The notes beneath the pieces are model-generated. The model was not told the DNA's origin, searched no databases, and worked only from the letters and a program-made list of their open reading frames with translations. Made by a program: the position numbers and the translations under genes. DNA of 64,000 bases from Eutreptiella sp. 'Long Island Sound 2002' (Eukaryota > Euglenozoa > Euglenophyceae > Eutreptiales > Eutreptiaceae): assembly GCA_964036045.1 (NCBI GenBank), contig OZ038378.1, positions 21,894,941-21,958,940 of the forward strand. Direction: 5' to 3'. Shown in pieces: positions 1-11,104 of this stretch (position 1 is the stretch's first letter; each line of letters opens with the position of its first letter).

Positions 1-807
1 GGACCATGATATCATGAGACAGGACAGGCTCAGACACGACATCTTCAGACAAACCATCTTAAGACGTGCACCTCAGAAGATAGCACATGGCAACATGTAC
101 ATGACATCCATTTGTACTCCCGAGGTTTCGATTTGCGTAGGGGGGGTAAGAAAATCCGTCAGACAATCCTTGCCCCCCCCCCCCCGAAAAAAAGGTTTTG
201 GCAACCCCCCCCCCCCCCCCCCGAAAGGGGCTCAACACACCAATACCCAACAACCTCCGAGCCCCCCGAGTACCTGTTGCTCAACGGTGACCGCATGTTG
301 TGCTTGCACACGACCCCGGTAATTTACGGGGAGGGCGGGAGGGGCGGTGGAAGAGGGGGAGGGAGGGAGGGAGGGAGAGAAGGGGGGACACAGGAAGAGA
401 GGAAGGATGGGCCCAGTCAATTACGCCCCTGGGGAAAAAACTCCTCGAGTGCTTTCGGCGCCCTCTTCTTCAGGGCCTGCAATGGGGTGGTCACTTCATC
501 CATAAACCCAGACACATCCCCCAGGGCTCATGGGGACGCTACTGGGAGACTTGAAAGACAGCATCGGGGTGCCCCCTGGAACGCACGGCACCGTGCCCAG
601 GGTGGACAAACTGACTGACCCGGCAGTCCACAACACGCACAAAAAATCCCCGAGCCCAAACGCATGGGGAAACGACTGGGCGCCATCCTGGTGTCTGCAC
701 GCCGGCTGTGTTGACCCCCCCCCCCCCCCTCACTTGAAAGACCGAGTCCACCTTTGGGCGGCTGCCCACAGTCGACTTGGTGAACACAGCAACACGTGCC
801 AAGCAAG

Positions 808-1088
808 GCGCTTAAGAGAGGTCGCATAGCTAAGCCGTCATGCACCTGACGCCTGAACTGGAGTCGCCCGATTCAAATCCCTTAAGCGGGACGGCTGTCC
901 TGGGCGCGAGAGTGTCGGGGACCCCGTGAGGGATAAAGGCTAATTATACGCTGGCGTCCGCAGATCGCCCAGGCAACCTCACCTCACCTCACCTCACCTC
1001 ACCTCACCTCACCTCACCTCACCTCACCTCACCTCACCTCACCTCACCTCACCTCACCTCACCTCACCTCACCTCACCTCACCTCACC
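808..1088 (+). mobile_element. tRNA-derived SINE with (ACCTC)n tail
   Basis: A tRNA-like head at about 808-885 has an A-box-like stretch (GCATAGCTAAGCCG) and a B-box-like stretch (GATTCAAATCCC, about 868-880). It is followed by about 90 bases of unrelated body and then about 22 uninterrupted copies of ACCTC (976-1088). A tRNA head, a short body and a simple-repeat tail is the usual layout of a SINE. No flanking target duplication was found. The tail stops 18 bases before the stop codon of gene 1, so the insertion would lie in the 3' UTR or just past the gene. The tail could instead be an independent microsatellite. Confidence 0.55.
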
Positions 1089-1105
1089 TTCACTAAGGAA
1101 CGCGC

Positions 1106-1432
1106 TCATGCGTCGTGATCAGGATCATCATCCGCACGCGCTGTCCTCCAGTGGGGGTTGCAGTCCCCTTGGGCCTGCCCTTGCGCTATTTGCTGCTTGT
1201 GCAGAGCCTGCGGCGCCCCAACGGCCCCCGTGGCCGCGACCCACAAGACCAACAGCGTCACGAAGTCCCACAGGGGCTGTCGGCCTGGCGAGGCCCCCCA
1301 CGAGGGCGTCAGAAAGAGGGCCCCATAGGCACAGACAGCGATGGCCCCACACAACCATTTCACGATCTGGAGGGTGTGCGGCTGCAGTAAGGCCAGGCGC
1401 GTGGGCACAACGCCGTAGGTGGGCTTCGCGGG
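1106..1432 (-). CDS. Gene 1, last exon: two membrane segments and stop
   Basis: The exon opens after TGCAG with the codons for PAKPTYGVVPTRL and runs 108 codons to TGA at 1106-1108. It holds two hydrophobic stretches, one around QIVKWLCGAIAVCAYGALFL and one around FVTLLVLWVAATGAVG, then a polar tail ending DDDPDHDA. It starts in phase 0, as required by the preceding exon, which ends after a complete CAG codon. Confidence 0.65.
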   Translation of the reverse strand, partial: PAKPTYGVVPTRLALLQPHTLQIVKWLCGAIAVCAYGALFLTPSWGASPGRQPLWDFVTLLVLWVAATGAVGAPQALHKQQIAQGQAQGDCNPHWRTARADDDPDHDA

Positions 1433-4400
1433 CTGCAGGGCAGGAGGGCACAGGGGGAGCAGGGGACGGGGATGGACACGCCGAAGGAAAAGCGGGGGCC
1501 AAGTGCACAGCACCGGGGGCATGGCCTGTCCAATGAGCTGGTGGAGCCGGGCGTTGGTGCGGTGGCTGTGGCATCCCGGATCTATGCCTCCGGCCCATCC
1601 CTCAGCCCTCCATCTGAGCCCTATGCCTTAGCCCTGTGCCTTGGCTCTATGCCTCAGCCCTGTGACTCAGTCCGATCCGTCATACACCTCAGCCCTAAGG
1701 AATAGTCGTACGCCTCAGCCCTGTGCCTCAGCGCTATGCACGAGCCCTATGCCTCAACCCTTTGCCGTAGCCCAGTGTCTCAGCCCTGTGCCCTCGGGCC
1801 GACGCATAGCGATGAAGCATCGGCGTGAGGCACAGGGCTGAGGCGCAGAGCGAAGGCATAGGGCTCCCGCATGTGGCCGACACCCAGCCACTTGGAGCAG
1901 GGCTGAGGCGGATGTTGCAGCCCCCCCGCCTTGTGTCAGGCTGTGCACTTCTGTCGTTCCACCTTTTGTCAGCGCGGTGCCCCCGTTGATATTTCGGACC
2001 TGCGCGGACGTTCGAATCCCCTTGAAACTTAGAGGTATCGTGCACCGGCCCTTGTGTTGATCAGTTTGAGGTGCGTATTGCGGGTCTTCATCACCTGCAA
2101 CACCCCCCATTGAGAGTGCCAGACACACCGTAAACACCGTGAATCCTGTCTCGCAATCTGACTTGCCCATGCGGTGCCCCCCCCCCCCCCCCTGTACACA
2201 CACACGATTGCAAACAAACGAGCACAACGCGGCTCAGAATGTCAGATTCCTCGTCAGTTGGATCGTCAAACAAGAAACATGTTTGACGCCAATAGGCGCC
2301 TTTCTGCAGTACAGTGCTGTACACACACACACACACACACACACACACGATGAGAACCGGGAAACAAGAACAGAGCAAGAAAAGCGGTGAAAGAAAACTC
2401 CTTAGAGCCGCAGAGCAGCCCTAGACGTCTTTCGGTTTGTTGATAGAGGCGGCAATGTGCAGCGCTGGACAGTTGTTTCCCTTGCACCCTGACCTGTCCC
2501 GCTGCCCTGACAACCGACCAACAAGATTATCCATGGAGGAGTTCGTGTTCTGGCTGCTTAACGCTATGCAATGGGAGAGTTTGGGACAGCGAACATGCAA
2601 ACATACAGACATGCAGGGACTGAACTACGAAAAACCCTGTGTTAGGTGCCCCCACCCCCCCCCCCCCACACACACATGGTGCGAGCGGAATGCAGTCTAT
2701 GGGCAACAAAACGGTGCTGCAGGACAGAGTTGTGGAGGACTGAGGCACTCGCCTGCCTGCCGCCTCTGACCTCCTGTGGGCTCGCTGTGGCGGGGGTGTG
2801 TGCATGCATGTGCGTGAGTGGCCCTGCATGGCGTGTTTGTGCTGGGCAATACCCTGTGGAGGTGGTAAGGCCCACGGGAATCTCGGCTCGGCAGGTTTTC
2901 CCCCGGCGGGTCTGCACTATCCTGGGGCCCTGAGGGCCTACCCGGGGGGGGCAGGGGCTGCTGGCCCTGGCAAGAGGGGGGGGGGGGGGTCCACTCCACG
3001 GCTCATCCACCAAGCCCATTGCAACGCAACAGTGCAGGGTTCCCTTTTGCGGCGGTGTTCTCGGGGTCTCCAAAGCGGAGAAGAATCAAAGTTGCGACAT
3101 AACCCCTGCTGCCCACGTTGGGGACGAGGACCCGAAGGTCTCGGCCAAGAGGGCCCTCCGGTAGGGGGGGGGGGGGACCCTTGGGTTGCCTGAAGCGAGA
3201 TTCCGATGGGTAAGGGCTTGTCCTACAGCTTCTGGATCTGGGGCTCTGCACGCTCAACTCCCCTTATGCCACATCTGTGACGCCAGCATAGACAGTTCAC
3301 AGATATGCAACATGATCAAACGGGGGGCGGACACCTGCATGCGGAAGGTCTTGACGACATTGCGGCAGTACAGGGTGGCGGCCACACAGCGTAGCGGCAG
3401 CAGCACCGTGGCTAGCACCACACAGGCCCAGTGCTTGCCCATGAGGAAGAAGAAGGAACACAACCAGAAGAGGAGGACCCCGACTCCAAGGCGTATGAGC
3501 ACGCAGTTCTCAATCCCATGAATGGTCAATTTGTAGTACACGGAGGAGTCCACTGGAACAACATACCCAAAATTGGTCCCTGGGTTGATGTACAGTAGCA
3601 GTAGCAGAGCTCTGTTGTACCAGGCTTCTCGAACACCCGATATGCCCCTTTACAATTAACAACAATGCCACAACCGTCAGGAACCCTCCACAACCACCTT
3701 CCATCCCTCAATGCCCTCCATAACCCTCGACAACCCCCCGACAACCCTCCACTGCTTTCCACAACTCTCCACAACCCCTGAATATGCCCAATATGCACAA
3801 CCCTCCACAGCCCTCTACCACTCTACCACGCACCAAACATTTCACGCTGTGCACATAGCATATGACACAGGCACACTTTACCCATAACGTGCAATGTGAA
3901 ATTTGCGCAATGTGCAGGTTAGGGTGGTACCCAAGCCCTGAGCTAGGTTCAGACTGAGTTACGAATGTATCTGCATATCTCTCGGGGACATTCATAATAT
4001 GCCAACTTTGTGGGTTTTGGCACTTTTCGGCATTTTCTACAACTTTTGCTTCCATGTGCAAACATGTCGTCACCTGGGGGGGGGGGGGGGTTATGTGTAT
4101 ACTTTTTGAAATCTGCAAGCAAAGGCCATTTCAGAAATGTATGGGTTGGGGGGGGTCACATTTTTCAGCGTAGCACAACACATTGGACCGTGCACACAAA
4201 CATGGCACTGCACCGTTCATCCATTTTTTTTCTGAATCACTGTCATCGTCAGCATTCCCTTTTTCAGGCAGGGCTGGGACCCCATTAGGGCAGACATCCC
4301 CCTGTTGTGAAGCCTTGGTGGGGTGTGTCTTTCAATCCCAAAACTGGGCAGCAAAAGCGGTGGCCTCAGTCGTCGTCAGAATGTCATGCTCCTTGTGGGA

Positions 4401-7400
4401 GCATGCAGGTGGCTGTGAGCGGGAAGTACGGGGCTTTTTTGCCCGGCTACCAGGCTCATGCCGAGTCACCTGCACCCACTCTGCACCCCCAGAGCGAGCC
4501 CTTTTGGGCGTCAATGGCTTTTGTGGTGCATCCGGGGAAGCAACAGCCCGTGGCGTGAATTTATATGAAGACCTGGCAGCTGCCTGTTGAAAAAAAGAGG
4601 CAGCAAGCAACACATGCACCGTCTGAAACGGACGAAAATCTCAAACATGTCGTCAGTACAGCATGCAGACCTGGGGTGTTCCAAATAGCCCTTTTCAGGG
4701 GCTTTCCGAATATACCCCACATACCCCCACCTCCGGAACACTCAGTGGGCACAAATGAGGCAACAATGGCACCGACCCCCCAAAACCCACAAAGTTGGCA
4801 TAAAACCACCGTCCCCGAGAGATATGCGTCGTGTGTGCAGGCGCGCGCGCGTGTGCCTGTGTGTGCATGCATGTGGGTGGGTGACTATGGGTGCACTTTG
4901 CACTGTACAGAATGTACTATGCACCCCGCACCTTGTGCAACTGGCAGTGTGTGCTCCGTACACATCCATACATCTTGCATGCTTTGCTGCGCAGCACGCA
5001 AACTCCACATTGTGCATGGTGAACATTAAAGGGATTTTGGGACTTTCTTGGGGATTGGTTGGTCAAAAGCACCTTCTTATGGCCCAAACTTGCCTTTTCG
5101 TTTTTTGTGCCCTTTGATGAAAAGAGTCATTTTTCAACTGATTTGGACGCATCGTCGATGCCAAAATGCGCCATTTGCAACGCCTGTTGGTCCTTGGCAA
5201 TGATGTGCACGGGCCAAAGGTGGGTGATCATGTTCCCATCCCAGGTGGTCCCTAATGACTCACTTTAGACTCATTTCTGATCCCATGATCGATTCAACGC
5301 CACCCCTGTATGCGTGAAATGCACCACTTTTGAGTGCCAGACACGTGCTGCATGGTGTATGTGCTGTGCGCGTGGCCACAAATGATGTTCCTCTTTATCC
5401 TCATCCACCACCAAGAGGGTCATAGAGGCAGTGTATGGCGTTCAAAGCCGCCCAAAACAGCCAAACGGTGACAACCTGCGGTTTTGGGGAAGGGGCCTTC
5501 TCGCGGCAGCTTGTTTACAGATCGAAGCCTCTGAGACCGATCAAGGCTCATCTGCAGTGTTCGGGGTCCTGTCATTGGTATTCCACGTGTACCTCCTGTC
5601 TTCACACCAATTACCACAAAATACGACCCCCAGGTGGTGCAATCGCCTGCATGCCATAGATGCATGTCCCACCCCATCACCAGCATAATCGATAACAGCT
5701 AGAACACCCGTTTGTCCTGCCTCGAAATGCAATCTACACACGAACATTGCCCCTGCTGACCAGGGCCCACACGTGCAGCACACCTGATGTAATCTTTCCT
5801 GGATACCAAATCAAGCCCTCTGGTGTCGGAGAGCATCCTACAACAGAAATGTGAGGAAACATGGAACGGCGGCTGAAGAGGAACCGAGGGTGGTCGTGGT
5901 GACTGATATGCACCCAACGGCGATGGGAAGACAAGCAATAATGCTTTAAGGCTCATGGGCAGAGTCCGATGCTGACCGATGGCGGCTTTGTCGGCAGTGC
6001 AGAGATGGAGGCCGGAGTGTGTTCGGTTTTTACCGTGTGGGCAGCAGAGCATACACAGGGCCGCATTCACATACGCCCGCATGCCATACAGTGTGCTGCA
6101 GCATAAGCTGTGCGGCAGATGGCGGAGGTGCCCTTCTGAGACCGTGTGCAGCGGCCCATCATTTCCTGACAGAGCAACGTTGCTTTCCCAGTGCCCTGAT
6201 ATCCCTTGGAGGGAAACAAACGCACCGCGCGCACCGCGCATAACACCGCGCGCGCACCGCGCGCTCGTTTTTGAGTTGCTGTTTTACGCACTTCTGGCTG
6301 ATTTTCAGTGTGGCAAAGACGCGGTGGCTTCAGGGGTTCACATACGACAACGGAGGCCTCCACTCCATCCTCCTCACCATTGCAATGGTGGTTGTAGCTG
6401 CCCACACCCCCTGCCGGGGGGGGGGCCGTTGAGCTCAAAGAGACCTCCTTGGCACGGCCCACCACCGAGGAGGGTGCCCCGCATGGGTGCCCAAACCTGC
6501 GGAGCATTCGTTTCGCCACATTTGGCGTTTCGAACCTCACAGGGTGCTCATTCCCGTGAGGTGCCCCATAGGGTGCCCAATCCTATGAAACATTCGTTTC
6601 ACGATGTTGGGGCATTGCACAAGAATAGCAAAAAAAGAGATGTGAGCTGTAATGCAAAGGACCAAAATGGTGGGTTAATAAAACAACGCGCACCAAACCG
6701 TGCGCACCGCGCGCACACCGCGCATAGCACCGCGCGTTCGTTTCCCTCTTGGTGGGCTGCTCATCAGGGGCTGGGCATTATTTGCTGGTCTTCAGGCTCA
6801 ACCAAAACCCACCCACCCCCGAGACAACAACGCATCCAAAAAGGTTTTGTTTTCGTGGGGTGCAGAGCAGGACATCGATAAGATTCATTGGTGCCACGCG
6901 ACGCGCTGTGAGTGACTCGCTTGGCTCCGGTGTCCCTGCTTCCATGTTTGCAGTCGCGGTAAACCCAACTGCACACACACTTGAACACCGACGATTGGCG
7001 CACCAAAAGAATGCGGACACGCCCACCCTGCCACTGAAGCCACACGTATGCCCAATGGTCTGGCTTCCCAATGCCCTGAGAGCCCCCTGCACCTGCCATC
7101 GCAGCCAGACCTACGTCCGAGGCCGTCGCTGCTCAATGCCCCTAGAACACGTCTCAGCAGCCACACCTAGGAGCAGGTGCTGGAGCAAATACACTTCCTC
7201 CTCAGGGTTGACCACAGTATCGTCCATGATGTCATCAAAATACGCCAGATTGTCCAGGTCCTCGACCCCAAAATACTTGAGGGTCGTTGCTGCATAGTCC
7301 CGGCAGAACCGGACCTTGGGGACCTGACAACACACGAGGCAACCTCACAAGCGACCTGAAAGGGCATTTCCCGTCACTCCCGCGACGTGTCGTCGGGAAG

Positions 7401-10400
7401 GTGCACCACAGAACGCGCCATGCGGCCAGGGGTTGGGAGAGGGAAAGCAGAGCGCGAGCGGGCGGGTATGGGAGATGAGATCGGGAGAACGACAGGCAGC
7501 AACAGCCAAGAGAGAGCGGCAAGGGGTGAGGGAGAGGCAGACAGAGCGGAGCGCGAGGCAATCAGGCAGAGAGAGCGAAGCCTTTGCACCTGTGCCTGTT
7601 CCTATTCCTGCGCCTGTGCCTAAAGCGGGGGTTGCACCACTTGTAGCCATATCTGGGTCTCCAAAACAAAGAGGAGCAAAATGGCTACATGAGGCGCCTT
7701 GTGCGCAGCGCACGCGCAGCACAACTATTTGGCCATCTGGCCCACCCACCCGTTTCTAGTCTGCGCCACAAGTGGGACAAGGTGGTAATGTGGTCGCGCA
7801 CTACCACTCACAGATGTTTGCTCTGATGATGTTGCGTGGTTTTGCTCCCTCAAGGGCGCTGTTGGAAGGATGCCCCGCCACAATCCAAGCTCAATTGTGG
7901 TGTGGCCCCGAGACGGCAAAGGCCTTGATGCTTATTGCCGAGCGTGTGCCTGTGCCTACATGCCGGTGCTTACACCAGTGTCTGTGCCGGGGATGGAGGT
8001 TGTACCCATGACAGTGCCAATGGCGGTGTCGGTGCCTCCGTCTGGGCATACGCCTGCACATGTGCCGTTGTAACACTGCATGCACAGAGGGGCACGGATG
8101 TGCGTGCTTGAGGTGAATCACTAGGAATGTCTATGCACTCCGTGCACGATACGTGCAGTGCCCACGCGACGAAACCCAGCTAGGGAGGAAGGGAGGAAAC
8201 CACTCTGCATTTATGCAGGCATCACGAGGTTCTTCATATCCCTGGTGGTCGGTGGCCGTGGCCAAGCGCAATCTGCTGTTGCCTGAGTGTGTTGGAAGAT
8301 GGTGGCAGCCTTCTAGGGACATAGACACTTTGCCGTGACCTGATTGGGGCTCAAGTTGTAGCAGCCCTGTGTGGGCCGTTACTGATAAGCCGTGCTAGTG
8401 ATTCGAGATGATTTGAGAACGCGGTTGCAGTGCTGGCTCATAAAGAGAATCCACAAAGGATGTTGTTTACTAAAGATAGCAAGGCGGTGGCCATGAAGGT
8501 TGGAATCCGCTAAGGAGTGTGTAACAACCCAACTGCCAATTTGTTGTATGGTGAATGTACAAGACGTCCGGTGATTCCCCATCATCATAATCCAGCATCC
8601 ACGTATAACAAAGAACGTGCAGCAAAACGGGGTGAAAATGGGTTAAAATGGTCGAAGGTGGGTGAAAATGGGTGGAAATGCAAATGTGCCACATCCTCAA
8701 TGCACGAGAAGCGAAAAAAGCCTGCTATGGAACAACAAACATATGAAAAAGGGCCAAAACTAGGGTTCAAGTAGTTGCCAACAAACAAAATTTTGCACTG
8801 AATGCACACCACGTGTGCGCTGCGTGTGCACCGTGTGAACAGCATTCCCCCTCAGCCACATGGGGCCCGCTGCACCGGCACGGTGGTGGGTGTAGGGGGT
8901 GCCGTACCTCTTTGGGAGCAAATTGTTTGAGAAAGCTCTTGTACCAACAAAGCGCTGCGATCCACGCAAGCACGCCCCACAGAACGACAGGCACAAGGAT
9001 GGTCTTCAGCGGCACCCCATCCGACCACCGCTTTATGACCGCCGTTGTGACGATCAGCCCCGCCCCAATGACAAAATACCAGAAGCTGTACAAGTATTGA
9101 ACCACGGCCGCTTCGGCCACGGACCGACGGGGCACCAACCAACCCCCGAAGGAGAAGCTGATCAGCAAACTGGGGATCCACAGCCGGCCGTTCTCCATGC
9201 CTGCACAGAAGTGTGTGAAAGGGGAGGCAGGACTATGTGGCTGCCTCCCTTGCACACACCACACATGCATCCGCCCCCTGCAGTGCGTCACCCCACTGCC
9301 ATGTGGCGGAGTTATTCTGACGCTTTGGCCCCTGCACCGCTCACAACACAGTGCGGCAGTGCTGCATTGCTCCTTCTCATGGGTCTCCCCGTGACAAATG
9401 ATCTCAATGCAACTGCGCTTTGCGGGGTCCAGGACAGTCAGGCCTTGTTCATGAGAAGGCCCGCCAATGCCGCTGTGGTACCCCCGACGTTCTGTGTGCG
9501 GTAGGCGGTGCGCGGATCAATGATCCGTGGGGCTCCAGCCCCCCCAACTTTGAGCCATGGATCATGGATCACCCCCCCACACACACACACTGGGTGCCTC
9601 CTGATCCGCAAATCGACCGACCACCAATGGGAGCAACCTCGTGGGTTGTACCAGGCACCGATCTGCACCTGCAAAAAGCAACCATTGCCAACGCCATTGT
9701 CACTGAGCAGGCTCTGCCATTGAACAAACCAAACTGGGCAACAAAAATGTTCAAACTGCACCTGGTGATGTTGTGTGACGTGTAAATGGAAGCAAACAAA
9801 TGAGTAGGGGAGGCAACAAGTGATCCACAAATTATTTTTGAAAATCCAAAATACACAGTTTGACTTGGTGTAAAAACAAACAAGTATCCATGAACAATTC
9901 TTAGAAAATAATACCACGCTTAGTGACATGGTCAACCGTCCATTGATCAACAACCTGTTGTTGCCGAAAAGAAAGATCCAACCAACCAACAAAGTTCCAA
10001 AATTCTTCTTCCAATGTCCAAATGAATAAAACCAGTTGCGGTGTTGCGGAAAAAAAACTGATCCGAAGCCCAGTATAGCCTTTCTGCTGGACCTCTGCCA
10101 CACGCCAGGCAATGTAATCAAGCTCCAGAGGATTCATCAAAAGAGCCACGCACCATCAACTACCGTCGGTTCACCACCACCGTCGGTTAGGCGCCAACCG
10201 CAATTGGCTGACCAGCATTCTGCAACCCAAACCTTCGAATGTTCTTCGCAAAACAAAAAAAAGCAAAAAGAAGAAGAAACACGTCACTGCACCAACTAGC
10301 AACCGCGGCCAAAGCTGCAACACGACGAGGCGCTGCCTCTGCGGTACAGTATCACTTGGCCCTTGCCGCAGGGCTGCACTGGAAGGATAGGAGAGAGGGG

Positions 10401-11104
10401 GGGGGGGGGATTGGAATCCTGGGGGGGGGTTGACTGGGGGGGGGGGGGTCCTCCTCCTTGCTGAGCAGCCCACTAAAGTTGCTGAAGAATTCTTTTGTGT
10501 TTCGGCAAGCTACAAAGCACCCACACGTTTGGCACAACAGCGCGGAGTGAGCCTCGGGCAGAATTGGAAATGGGGGAAGGGGAAGGGGGGTTGGGCCCTT
10601 GGGGGGGGGGGGGGCGATCCTGCTTCTTCCAAACCAAAAAATACCGTTCTTATGCAGCCCCGCGTGGGACTCGACGTATGCAGCACATCCAATGGCCTTC
10701 CCCCGACCCATCACCACACGCCCAAGATGATCCCATAGCCTCGAAGACGGATGAGACGTGGGCGGGGCTTTCGCATGTGCGCACGAGGGTGTCGCAGAAG
10801 GCGGCTTGGGCACGAGGCACATACCAATGTCATGGAAAGCGCTCTTGACAAGGGGGGGCGCCACCAAATTGACGGACATTGCAAACTTGTACCCCATCAC
10901 ACCACAAACACAATAACATAGCAACACGCAAAAGAAGAAGACGGTTCCCAGCATTGGACTTCCACCTGCAGATAAGACAGCAAGAAGGGACACGCGCCCA
11001 ACAGGAGATGATGGCCACAATCCAGGGGCGGACCTCCAAACGTGTGAATCTTCAACCGGGGTCTTACCCTTCTTTTTAGCAATTGCATGTGTCCCTGGCT
11101 GCAA
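1106..11104 (-). CDS. Gene 1: multi-pass membrane protein of unknown family (six exons)
   Basis: Exons, in coding order on the minus strand: 11104-11068, 10965-10825, 9200-8908, 7323-7167, 3552-3335 and 1432-1106. Each has an AG before it and (except the last) a GT after it, and the intron phases agree at every junction (1, 1, 0, 1, 0). The last exon ends in TGA. The product is about 390 residues as seen. Predicted hydrophobic segments: one in exon 2, three in exon 3, two in exon 5 and two in exon 6. Exon 4 is instead acidic and soluble (LDNLAYFDDIMDD, then NPEEE), probably an extramembrane loop. The C-terminal tail is hydrophilic (ADDDPDHDA). No start codon was found, so the 5' end is missing; a 38-nt candidate exon at 13389-13352 (GCAQKAPLLQEHE) has the right end phase but is weak. 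I do not recognise the family; a transporter or channel-like protein is only a guess. Introns contain SINE-like, CpG-rich and minisatellite DNA. Confidence 0.6.
1571..1870 (+). repeat. Minisatellite in inverted arrangement
   Basis: Imperfect copies of a unit like GCCTCAGCCCTGT run along the plus strand from about 1600 to 1800 (ATGCC, TCAGCCCTGTGCC and similar). After about 25 bases the same unit continues in the opposite orientation (GTGAGGCACAGGGCTGAGGC and AGGCATAGGGCT, 1826-1870). The two arms can form a long imperfect hairpin. Confidence 0.7.
1871..3334. other. Non-coding DNA with simple repeats (intron 5 or 3' flank of gene 1)
   Basis: No gene is supported here. It holds a dC run (about 2177-2192), a (CA)n tract (about 2322-2348), further dC and dG runs near 2655, 2980 and 3164, and a perfect B-box-like string GTTCGAATCC at 2011-2020 without a convincing A box. 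The open frames are disrupted and low in complexity. Confidence 0.5.
3335..3552 (-). CDS. Gene 1, exon 5: two membrane segments
   Basis: Bounded by TTCCAG before and CAG|GTGTCC after. The frame is open over 218 nt and encodes two long hydrophobic segments (around LGVGVLLFWLCSFFFLMG and VVLATVLLPLRCVAATL) separated by a short positively charged turn, and it ends with a basic stretch (RNVVKTFRMQ). Phase 1 at the start matches exon 4, phase 0 at the end matches exon 6. Confidence 0.65.
3665..3830 (+). repeat. CCCTCCACAACC-type minisatellite
   Basis: Many imperfect copies of a 10-15 base unit combining CAACC, CTCCA and CCTCCACAACC follow one another. Copies differ by substitutions and small length changes, so the array is old or poorly homogenised. 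Confidence 0.65.
6227..6741 (+). repeat. Pair of CGCGCACCGCGCGC direct repeats
   Basis: Two clusters, 6227-6275 and 6688-6741, share the order GCGCACC, CGCGCAC, CGCGCATA(A/G)CACCGCGCG and end with TCGTTT. They are about 460 bases apart in the same orientation. They look like the two ends or two copies of one duplicated CpG-rich segment. Confidence 0.6.
7167..7323 (-). CDS. Gene 1, exon 4: acidic soluble segment
   Basis: Bounded by TGTCAG and CTAG|GTGTGG. It encodes VRFCRDYAATTLKYFGVEDL followed by an aspartate-rich and then glutamate-rich stretch and a leucine-rich end. It contrasts with the hydrophobic neighbours and probably forms a loop or helical domain outside the membrane. The exact donor is uncertain by a few bases, but the one chosen is the one that fits the phase of the next exon. 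Confidence 0.6.
8625..8770 (+). repeat. Dispersed repeat, copy 1 (GGTGAAAATGGG family)
   Basis: The stretch has several GGTGAAAATGGG-like units followed by CACATCCTCAATGC, GAGAAGCGAAAAAAGCCTGC and GGAACAACAA. A diverged copy lies at about 15170-15300 with the same order of parts (GGTGAAA, ATATCCCCAACG, GAAGAAGTATCAAAACCTGC, CAAACAACAA). Class unknown. Confidence 0.5.
8908..9200 (-). CDS. Gene 1, exon 3: three membrane segments
   Basis: Bounded by TTCTGTGCAG and GAG|GTACGG. In 97 codons it carries three hydrophobic segments: around LWIPSLLISFSFGGWLV, LYSFWYFVIGAGLIVTTAVI and ILVPVVLWGVLAWIAALCWY, with short charged loops (PRRS, KRWSDG) and a basic end (KSFLKQFAPKE). Strong tryptophan and aromatic content at segment ends is typical of membrane proteins. 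Confidence 0.7.
9201..10824. other. Intron 2 of gene 1 (1.6 kb), no coding signal
   Basis: No gene supported. It contains a short (CA) run near 9577-9590, and dG runs at about 10400, 10440 and 10600. Open frames here are low-complexity proline- or glycine-rich shadows of those runs. Confidence 0.45.
10825..11104 (-). CDS. Gene 1, exons 1-2 as seen
   Basis: Two small exons: 11104-11068 (QPGTHAIAKKK, donor AAGG|GTAAGAC, a strong consensus donor) and 10965-10825, which follows CTGCAG and ends at ATTG|GTATGT. The second exon holds a cysteine-rich hydrophobic segment (TVFFFCVLLCYCVCGVMG). The intron between them is 102 nt. Joining them changes the reading frame exactly as needed. No ATG was found upstream, so earlier exons must exist. 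Confidence 0.5.

Larger units (their letters stand above)
3553..7166. other. Intron 4 of gene 1: minisatellites and repeats
   Basis: This 3.6-kb intron contains a CAACCCTCCA-type minisatellite (about 3665-3830), dG runs (about 4077-4090), a stretch rich in TGCAC/GTGCA motifs (4835-5010), and two CGCGCACC clusters (6227-6275 and 6688-6741). No coding exon could be supported. Confidence 0.5.

Noticed and set aside
2000-2030. tRNA gene suggested by a perfect B box GTTCGAATCC
   Set aside because: No A box or stems at suitable distance.
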